Origin: Nanobdellota archaeon
Lineage (GTDB): Archaea; Nanobdellota; Nanobdellia; SCGC-AAA011-G17; VGLX01
Assembly: GCA_018894775.1 (NCBI GenBank)
Contig: JAHIPG010000262.1
Coordinates: 1 to 5,208 of the forward strand
Length of the DNA: 5,208 bases
Reading direction: 5' to 3'
Shown one piece after another: positions 1 through 4,340 of the stretch. The translations under genes and the position numbers were made by a program. How positions within the stretch are numbered: position 1 is the first letter of the stretch; each line of letters opens with the position of its first letter. The notes beneath the pieces are model-generated. The model saw only the letters and a program-made list of their open reading frames with translations. It was not told the DNA's origin and ran no database searches.

Positions 1-81
1 AACATATTAGTATCTGTTCAGACTCTGAGAATTATAAACATTAAGAATGAAGAATCAGGCTGGGTGAATTTTTTTGGGTAA
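1..81 (+). CDS. Possible C-terminal end of an upstream gene (partial)
   Basis: Frame 1 is open from the first base to a TAA at 79-81, giving 26 residues that end in SGWVNFFG. The other two plus-strand frames hit stops within this stretch (at 8-10 and 42-44). The mixed, protein-like composition and the convergent arrangement with the next gene fit the tail of a gene that begins outside the window. Twenty-six codons is too short to exclude chance, and I do not recognise a family. Confidence 0.27.
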   Translation, partial: NILVSVQTLRIINIKNEESGWVNFFG

Positions 82-107
82 TTAAAATCCTATAAAATAT
101 TAACAGT

Positions 108-120
108 AAAAAAATAAAAA
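108..120 (-). terminator. Oligo-T terminator after the 122-661 gene
   Basis: Read on the minus strand, the bases just after the TAA of the 122-661 gene are five T, an A and seven T. Archaeal RNA polymerase commonly terminates at such T-runs without a hairpin, and I see no strong hairpin here. The position immediately downstream of a stop codon supports the call. Confidence 0.45.
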
Positions 121-121
121 T

Positions 122-661
122 TTATTGATAAAAATCTATGTCAGTGAAGATTTTTTCTTTACCAGAAGCAAAACGATTTTTCACTACCATTTTAGCTATA
201 CCTTTATCTGTTAGGCGTATCTCTGCGAATTGTTGGATTTTAAACAGTTTACTTAACCCTGTTAATCGATTAATAAGTTTCTTTGCCTCTTTTTCATTTT
301 CCTGGGCAAAATTATCGTATATTCTTACTAAATAGGTAGCTTTAACAGGATTTTGAGCATCTGTAAAATTTTGCAATATATAACGGGGATCCCTTCGGAA
401 ATGATTCTTTGCAAAATAATGTCTAGATGACTCTTTAAGATGCCCATTTGAACCTTCCCAATATTTTAATATTTTATAATTATCGTCAAACTCGTATATT
501 TCAGTACTTTCTAAACCATTAGGATTTTTACTATATAACTTCAGTTTTCCAGGAGAATAAGTGATTTTAATCTTAGTGGGTAAATGATGGATTTCATTGC
601 CATAAAAAGTTTCTTTTTTCAGATTTTTTAAAATATTTTCCAGATTTTCTTCAATTTTCAT
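122..661 (-). CDS. Unrecognised basic protein, 179 residues
   Basis: I do not recognise this family. The protein is lysine-rich, with no signal peptide or membrane segment, so it is probably cytoplasmic. Residues 1-20 look helical. Residues 25-75 look like beta strands (ITYSPGKLKLYS, STEIYEFDDNYKILKYW). A charged stretch follows (RHYFAKNHFRRDPRYILQNF), then a helix (ENEKEAKKLINRLTGLSKLF) and a closing strand region. The frame stays open upstream to a TTG at 733, only 7 bases after the phosphoesterase stop. I chose the ATG at 661 because GGAGG (672-676) lies 10 bases before it, as in two other genes here, while the TTG has no ribosome binding site. If the TTG is used, the protein gains 24 residues containing an amphipathic LSKLFKLLKK segment. 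It lies behind the phosphoesterase gene and could be co-transcribed or use its own weak TATA box. Confidence 0.72.
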   Translation of the reverse strand: MKIEENLENILKNLKKETFYGNEIHHLPTKIKITYSPGKLKLYSKNPNGLESTEIYEFDDNYKILKYWEGSNGHLKESSRHYFAKNHFRRDPRYILQNFTDAQNPVKATYLVRIYDNFAQENEKEAKKLINRLTGLSKLFKIQQFAEIRLTDKGIAKMVVKNRFASGKEKIFTDIDFYQ

Positions 662-671
662 TTTATGCTTT

Positions 672-715
672 CCTCCCTTCAGATCTTTAGAAATCTTTTT
701 TAGAAGTTTAAATAA
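672..715 (-). promoter_or_regulatory. Shine-Dalgarno site and weak TATA box for the 122-661 gene
   Basis: On the minus strand GGAGG occupies 676-672, ending 10 bases before the ATG at 661. This decides the start against the upstream TTG at 733. A weak TATA-like element, TTATTTAAA, lies at 715-707, about 50 bases before the ATG. The other two Shine-Dalgarno genes in the window show nearly the same spacing, so an internal promoter giving a leader of roughly 25 nt is plausible. The Shine-Dalgarno call is firmer than the TATA call. Confidence 0.5.
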
Positions 716-740
716 TTTACTGAGTTCAATCAATTGGTGC

Positions 741-1460
741 TTAAAGCATTTTTATGTCTTTTATAGTCCCAAAGCCATAGATACCATCAGATACTATAAA
801 AACCTTGAAATCATCTATATTTTTCTTCAGGAAAGGGCTTAAAAGCTTATCCTTAAGCATGTCAGTGCCCTCTGTGACGACATTATATGAAGGTATTACT
901 ATCAGCTCCTTTTTCTTCCATTTGCCTTTCAGAAAGCACTTAAACTTCTCTAACCGGCCATCTTTATACAGGCTTATAGCTGGATGCTCATGCCCTATAA
1001 CAAGCCTTTTCATCTTATCAAAAGTCTTTCCTGTAGGGATTTTATCTCCATGTAGTATCATTGTAGTCTTTCCTATGATATAGTTTCTCCTTACTTCAAG
1101 ACTTCTTTTCTTGGCTATTGGGCCCAGAATTTTGTCATGGTTTCCTCTTATTAATATTATTTTTTTACAATACTGGAAAAGAAAATCTATAATTCCTAGG
1201 GTATGCCTCCATTCTGTCTCGCTTATAGTACCGAATTCATGCTTCAGATCGCCGTTTATCACTATTTTCTGCAGCTTAAATCCTGTAAGAATCGTTTTCA
1301 GCCTGTTTAATGTCTCAGCGTATTGAAATCTTGGTGCTAGTATACCTTTCTTGTTCAATGCCTCCTCATAGCCCATATGAATGTCTGATATGACCAGAGT
1401 TTTCTCTTTCTTGAAATACAGGCAGAGGTCCATTATCTCAAGATTTTTGCTTATTTCCAT
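741..1460 (-). CDS. SbcD-like metallophosphoesterase (COG1407-like)
   Basis: This 239-residue protein is a calcineurin-like, two-metal phosphoesterase. The five metal and active-site blocks occur in order: SDIHMG (D26, H28), NGDLKHE (D71), RGNHD (N107, H108), HGD (H137) and GHEHP (H157, H159). The short length, the LAPRFQ segment after block one and the GDLKHEFG block match the archaeal SbcD/ICC-like phosphoesterases (COG1407, TIGR00024 type). Such proteins are predicted to hydrolyse phosphodiester or nucleic-acid substrates, but the substrate here is unknown. It is not full SbcD/Mre11: the capping domain is missing and no Rad50 partner lies nearby. Bacterial relatives sit in ligase/Lhr-helicase clusters, and none is seen here. 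No Shine-Dalgarno site precedes the ATG, and a TATA box is centred 28.5 bases upstream, so the mRNA is probably leaderless. That box is shared with the divergent proline dehydrogenase gene. Confidence 0.9.
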   Translation of the reverse strand: MEISKNLEIMDLCLYFKKEKTLVISDIHMGYEEALNKKGILAPRFQYAETLNRLKTILTGFKLQKIVINGDLKHEFGTISETEWRHTLGIIDFLFQYCKKIILIRGNHDKILGPIAKKRSLEVRRNYIIGKTTMILHGDKIPTGKTFDKMKRLVIGHEHPAISLYKDGRLEKFKCFLKGKWKKKELIVIPSYNVVTEGTDMLKDKLLSPFLKKNIDDFKVFIVSDGIYGFGTIKDIKML

Positions 1461-1484
1461 CCGTGATATTATAAGTCCGCAAAG

Positions 1485-1492
1485 TTTATAAA
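1485..1492. promoter_or_regulatory. Palindromic TATA box shared by two divergent genes
   Basis: TTTATAAA is its own reverse complement, so it reads as a TATA box on both strands. Its centre (1488.5) is 28.5 bases from the A of the ATG at 1460 (minus) and 28.5 from the A of the ATG at 1517 (plus). A-rich BRE-like sequence precedes it in both directions: CAAAG for the plus gene and AAAACT for the minus gene. Neither start has a Shine-Dalgarno site. Archaeal transcription normally begins about 22-28 bases from the TATA centre, so both transcripts should start at or next to the start codon. Confidence 0.72.
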
Positions 1493-1516
1493 AGTTTTAA
1501 TAATTCCTTATTCTCT

Positions 1517-2449
1517 ATGGTGTTTGATAATCTTATAAATTCAGTTAACAGGAAATTCTTCATGTTCCTTTCAACAAATAATAAAATAAAGAATTATGTT
1601 ATGGAAAGTGATTTCTGCAATAAGGTTGCTCAAAGATGGATTGCAGGAGTTAATTTGCCTGAAGCAGATACAGTTACAAAAGGCCTTAACTTAGAAAATA
1701 AGCTGGTCAGCCTTGACCACTTGGGAGAGATGGTTACAGAGAATTGGGCTGCTAAGGATTCTGCTTACGAAGGTATTGGAATAATTTCTCATATTTATAA
1801 TAACAATCTGGAGGCTAATCTTTCGGTTAAGCCTACTCAGTTGGGTATGGATATTGGCCCTGATATCTGTTATGATAATATGAAGATGGTCCTTGATACA
1901 GCAAAGCATTGTGATAACTTTGTCAGGATGGATATGGAGGGTTCAGCTTACACCCAGAAGACGATAGACGTCTTTAAGAAATTGAGGAAGGATTATGATA
2001 ATGTAGGAATTGTCATGCAATCTTATCTTTACAGGACAGGGGATGATATTGATGATCTGCTTAAGATAGGTTCTAATTTCAGGTTATGCAAAGGGGCTTA
2101 TAGGGAACCAAAGAATATTGCTTTCCCTAAGAAGAAGGATGTTGATAGAAATTATATGGAACTTAGTGAGAAATTATTGCTGTCCGGTCAAAAACAGGCT
2201 TTTGCGACCCATGATAAGGTCATGATTGATCACATAAAACAGTTTGCTAAAGATAAGAATGTTTCTAGGGATAATATCGAGTTCCAGATGCTTTATGGTA
2301 TAAGGCGTAATCTACAGCAAGAGCTGGTTGATGATGGTTGGAACCTGAGAATATATGTTCCTTATGGTAATGATTGGTATCCTTATACTATGAGGCGCTT
2401 TGCTGAATCATATCACAATCTCTTATTTGTTCTAAAAGATGTGTTTTAG
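1517..2449 (+). CDS. Proline dehydrogenase, monofunctional FAD type
   Basis: The enzyme oxidises L-proline to pyrroline-5-carboxylate, passing electrons through FAD, usually to quinone. At 310 residues it is close to the monofunctional bacterial enzymes (about 307 in Thermus) and lacks the aldehyde dehydrogenase half of PutA. Family blocks along the barrel are LDHLGE (66-71), SVKPTQLG (103-110, K105), RMDMEG (137-142, D139), QSYLYRT (168-174), CKGAYREP (191-198), FATHD (229-233), FQMLYGIR (256-263), YVPYGNDWYPY (280-290) and RRFAE (293-297). R293, R294 and E297 reproduce the spacing of E. coli PutA R555, R556 and E559, which bind proline; K105 and D139 match its conserved Lys and Asp. The start has no Shine-Dalgarno site and a TATA box 28.5 bases upstream, so it is probably leaderless. 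No pyrroline-5-carboxylate dehydrogenase, proline transporter or PutR-type regulator is in the window. The catalytic set looks intact. Confidence 0.95.
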   Translation: MVFDNLINSVNRKFFMFLSTNNKIKNYVMESDFCNKVAQRWIAGVNLPEADTVTKGLNLENKLVSLDHLGEMVTENWAAKDSAYEGIGIISHIYNNNLEANLSVKPTQLGMDIGPDICYDNMKMVLDTAKHCDNFVRMDMEGSAYTQKTIDVFKKLRKDYDNVGIVMQSYLYRTGDDIDDLLKIGSNFRLCKGAYREPKNIAFPKKKDVDRNYMELSEKLLLSGQKQAFATHDKVMIDHIKQFAKDKNVSRDNIEFQMLYGIRRNLQQELVDDGWNLRIYVPYGNDWYPYTMRRFAESYHNLLFVLKDVF

Positions 2450-2827
2450 TTAATCAAACTTGTATGTTTTATCGTTGATTTCAAATGATTTCATATAGCA
2501 CTTTCCGCCGTTCATGTAGCCTGTTACTGTCTCTATGTCTGCTATATTGTTTATATTGTTTCGACTTTCATTGATATCCTCATCCCAATCTAGTAGAAGT
2601 TCTGTGAATCTTCCTTCTTTAGGGTTTGCTACATAGCATTCAATTATTCCTTCGCCAGTTAAAAGCTGGATTGATATTATTTTGCTTTTGTTTGAATTTT
2701 CCATATTTGTTATATGGCTTGTACCTGTCATGTTACCTTGTATAGTTACTGGTGTTTTTGCTGGTGTACAGGTTGATGCTAGTAAACCAAGACCTAATGT
2801 TGCTGCTAATAGTTTTTTATTTTTCAT
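2450..2827 (-). CDS. Small exported, probably lipid-anchored protein with OB-fold-like tail
   Basis: The 125-residue product starts with a typical signal peptide: a basic start (MKNKK), a hydrophobic core (residues 6-17) and then LASTC with C20. This resembles a lipobox, but threonine at -1 and alanine at -3 are not the preferred residues, so lipid attachment is likely rather than certain; a cleaved secreted form is the alternative. A polar linker (about 21-47) leads to a compact domain. There, ISIQLLTGEGIIECYV and ETVTGYMNGGKCYMKSFEIN follow the strand pattern of OB-fold modules, in which a late strand reads VxGxxxxG. This fold call is from pattern only. The function is unknown; such domains at the cell surface often bind ligands. 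The start is fixed by GGAGG (2839-2843), 11 bases before the ATG. The stop codon abuts the stop of the convergent proline dehydrogenase. It is 108 bases beyond the ARPP-1-like gene on the same strand and seems to have its own promoter. Confidence 0.78.
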   Translation of the reverse strand: MKNKKLLAATLGLGLLASTCTPAKTPVTIQGNMTGTSHITNMENSNKSKIISIQLLTGEGIIECYVANPKEGRFTELLLDWDEDINESRNNINNIADIETVTGYMNGGKCYMKSFEINDKTYKFD

Positions 2828-2838
2828 TTTTGATAATT

Positions 2839-2879
2839 CCTCCTTTATTTACTGTTTATAAGTTTGAGGTTATATATAA
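2839..2879 (-). promoter_or_regulatory. Promoter and ribosome binding site of the 2450-2827 gene
   Basis: On the minus strand TTATATATAA (2879-2870) makes a clear TATA box preceded by purine-rich AAAGGA as a possible BRE. It is about 48 bases from the ATG at 2827, so transcription should begin near 2849. That gives a leader of about 20 nt carrying GGAGG (2843-2839), 11 bases before the ATG. Confidence 0.55.
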
Positions 2880-2910
2880 TCCTTTCGTTTTGTTACTACT
2901 ATAAAGTAAT

Positions 2911-2926
2911 AAAAATAAAAGAAAAA
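2911..2926 (-). terminator. Oligo-T terminator after the ARPP-1-like gene
   Basis: Nine bases past the TAA of the 2936-4204 gene, the minus strand runs TTTTTCTTTTATTTTT. Such a U-rich stretch is a typical archaeal terminator. With the separate TATA box at 2870-2879 it suggests that the two minus-strand genes are transcribed separately, although read-through is possible. Confidence 0.5.
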
Positions 2927-2935
2927 GGTTTGGTC

Positions 2936-4204
2936 TTATTTTGGCGTGTCGTCGTCATCACAGGTCAAATCCTCATTCCAGTAAATGTCTCTAGAATGCC
3001 TGATTCCTGGCATCGGGTAATAAGGTATTACTGGTCCAGGTCCGATAGGTGGCCTTGGTGGAACAGGTCTTGGATGTGGATAGTGTATCTTTGTCTGCTG
3101 TTCGCTTGCTCCGAAGTAGACTATTGTATCATCAAGAACTAATCCTGATCCGTTCAGCTTTGGCATGTTGTGTGGGAACATATGGGGATCTGGATATCTA
3201 GCGATGTTAGGACTTATGTTGTGTGGTCCTTCTGGTACGAAACCATCATCACAGGTTAGCCTGTTTGGGTGGAATTTCTTCCTTGCTTTTTCAAGCATTA
3301 TCTCGTACATTGGTTCATTGCTAATTTCAATATCGATACCTTTGTCTAATGATCTGGATGTTGTTGCATACCCTTCTTTGATTCTGTCTAGGAAGTTCAT
3401 TGCTAGTCTTTGTGTTGATTTTGTGTCTTTATGTATCATTGAATCAGGTGGTAATGCTCCTAGCCTTGGGTGTACTGTTTTGTTCTCTATGGCTTCTGTT
3501 GCGTAGCTTTCGAGCATTCTTGTGTGGTGTTTCTTCATTGTTTTTGGTTTATCGAACATGTCCATGTAGAACTCTTTGTGTCCCCACATGTTTGTTATAG
3601 CAACAATGAAGCCTACCTGTCCTCTTTTGGATTTGAAGTTGCCAACATAATCGTCGATACTTTTTTGATTGACTTTGTAGAAGTCATCGAAATTAGCGGT
3701 CCTTGACTCAACACCTGTTCCGTGTAACTTATGGCTTACTTCTGCCCAGGTTTGCTGTTGTCCTTTGCTGCCTGAAAAATCTTTTGTCAATCCGTGCCTC
3801 ATTCCTGCTGCAGCGACCTTTCCTGCGTAGAAGTTTCCTGGTGTGTTCCATCTTCCCTGTTCGATGCAGTGTACTGGTAACTGGATTTTCTTTTTCTTTT
3901 TCTTTCCAACAAGTCCGTTGACTGATACCATTCTGTTCTGCTTTCCGCCAACTACATATTCTCCTTTTATTATTAGGACGTCTTTGTTGTTCTTGTTGTA
4001 CACATCTAGAATGTTTACATTTCCTGTTTCTTTTATATTGAAACCTTTTCGGTCCATTGCATCTTCTAATACTAGGTAATCTAGTGTGCTTTTCTTATCG
4101 CTATATAAGGGCATTACTTCCATGTTCTTGTATTGTTGTACTTGTCCTACCTCTAGACTGTCTATGTGGTCATAGAGTGTGTTTATTGCGTTTGTTTTTT
4201 TCAT
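2936..4204 (-). CDS. ARPP-1-like (DUF6569) protein with long proline-rich tail
   Basis: The 422-residue protein has no signal peptide or membrane segment. Residues 15-280 resemble the ARPP-1 domain (DUF6569), named for association with ADP-ribosylglycohydrolases and rhodanese-phosphatase proteins. The signature blocks are YLVLEDAM (43-50), VLIIKGEYVVGGKQNRM (76-92) and LPVHCIEQGRW (109-119). The biochemical role of that family is not established; a link to ADP-ribose or NAD metabolism is only inferred from other genomes. Unusual here is a run of six lysines (101-106) in the loop before the EQGRW block. After about residue 310 the chain is rich in Pro, His and Asp: LTCDD (316-320), PHNISPNIARYPDPHMFPHN (328-347), PRPVPPRPPIGPGPVIP (378-394) and a second LTCDD (413-417) before DDTPK at the end. 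This tail is probably disordered. GGAGG (4214-4218) lies 9 bases before the ATG. The family call is from motif recall and needs a profile search. Confidence 0.78.
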   Translation of the reverse strand: MKKTNAINTLYDHIDSLEVGQVQQYKNMEVMPLYSDKKSTLDYLVLEDAMDRKGFNIKETGNVNILDVYNKNNKDVLIIKGEYVVGGKQNRMVSVNGLVGKKKKKKIQLPVHCIEQGRWNTPGNFYAGKVAAAGMRHGLTKDFSGSKGQQQTWAEVSHKLHGTGVESRTANFDDFYKVNQKSIDDYVGNFKSKRGQVGFIVAITNMWGHKEFYMDMFDKPKTMKKHHTRMLESYATEAIENKTVHPRLGALPPDSMIHKDTKSTQRLAMNFLDRIKEGYATTSRSLDKGIDIEISNEPMYEIMLEKARKKFHPNRLTCDDGFVPEGPHNISPNIARYPDPHMFPHNMPKLNGSGLVLDDTIVYFGASEQQTKIHYPHPRPVPPRPPIGPGPVIPYYPMPGIRHSRDIYWNEDLTCDDDDTPK

Positions 4205-4213
4205 TTTTATTTT

Positions 4214-4264
4214 CCTCCTTGAGTTTTGTTAATTATAGTTAGGAAAACAATTGTTATATATATT
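4214..4264 (-). promoter_or_regulatory. Promoter and ribosome binding site of the ARPP-1-like gene
   Basis: On the minus strand AATATATATAA (4264-4254) is a good TATA box about 55 bases from the ATG at 4204, predicting transcription from near 4232. The resulting leader of about 28 nt would carry GGAGG (4218-4214), 9 bases before the ATG. A second TATA-like block at 4272-4283 is an alternative. Confidence 0.5.
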
Positions 4265-4271
4265 CCTTCTA

Positions 4272-4323
4272 TTTTATATATAATAATATATATTTATATA
4301 AATCATAACTTTTATATATAAAA
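4272..4323. repeat. Repeated TTTTATATATAA element between divergent genes
   Basis: The 12-base sequence TTTTATATATAA occurs at 4272-4283 and again at 4310-4321, starting 38 bases apart. The second copy is part of a perfect 14-base palindrome, TTTTATATATAAAA (4310-4323). The pair could be alternative TATA boxes or operator half-sites for a dimeric DNA-binding protein. In such AT-rich sequence chance repetition is also likely. The rest of the 136-base gap (4205-4340) holds only promoters and no gene. Confidence 0.4.
4310..4323 (+). promoter_or_regulatory. TATA box of the AbrB-PhoU gene
   Basis: TTTATATA (4311-4318), within a 14-base palindrome, is centred 26.5 bases before the ATG at 4341, with ATAAC upstream as a possible BRE. 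No Shine-Dalgarno sequence lies between them. The mRNA is therefore expected to be leaderless or nearly so. Confidence 0.6.
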
Positions 4324-4340
4324 TAGTATTTATTGGTACT

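Noticed and set aside
731..733. TTG as start of the 122-661 gene
   Set aside because: It has no ribosome binding site, whereas the ATG at 661 has GGAGG at the spacing used by two other genes here. It is kept as an alternative only.
138..1326. Plus-strand open frames opposite the 122-661 gene and the phosphoesterase (138-335, 805-1083, 1111-1326)
   Set aside because: The minus-strand frames are longer, and the phosphoesterase carries a full set of catalytic motifs. The plus frames look like shadows.
1467..1474. TATAAT-like sequence just before the phosphoesterase ATG, resembling a bacterial -10 box
   Set aside because: It is only about 10 bases from the start codon with no -35 partner. The archaeal TATA box at 1485-1492 has the right spacing.
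1691..1909. Minus-strand open frame inside proline dehydrogenase
   Set aside because: It is short and lies wholly antisense to a gene with clear family motifs.
2864..4242. Several plus-strand open frames (such as 2864-3142, 3165-3506, 3470-3706, 3703-3921, 3843-4079)
   Set aside because: They lie opposite the ARPP-1-like gene, are rich in Phe, Leu, Ser and Cys as expected of antisense frames, overlap one another and show no recognisable motif.
4254..4323. TA-rich stretch as a replication origin or AT-rich unwinding element
   Set aside because: No origin recognition box repeats or cdc6/orc1 gene are visible. Divergent promoters explain it adequately.
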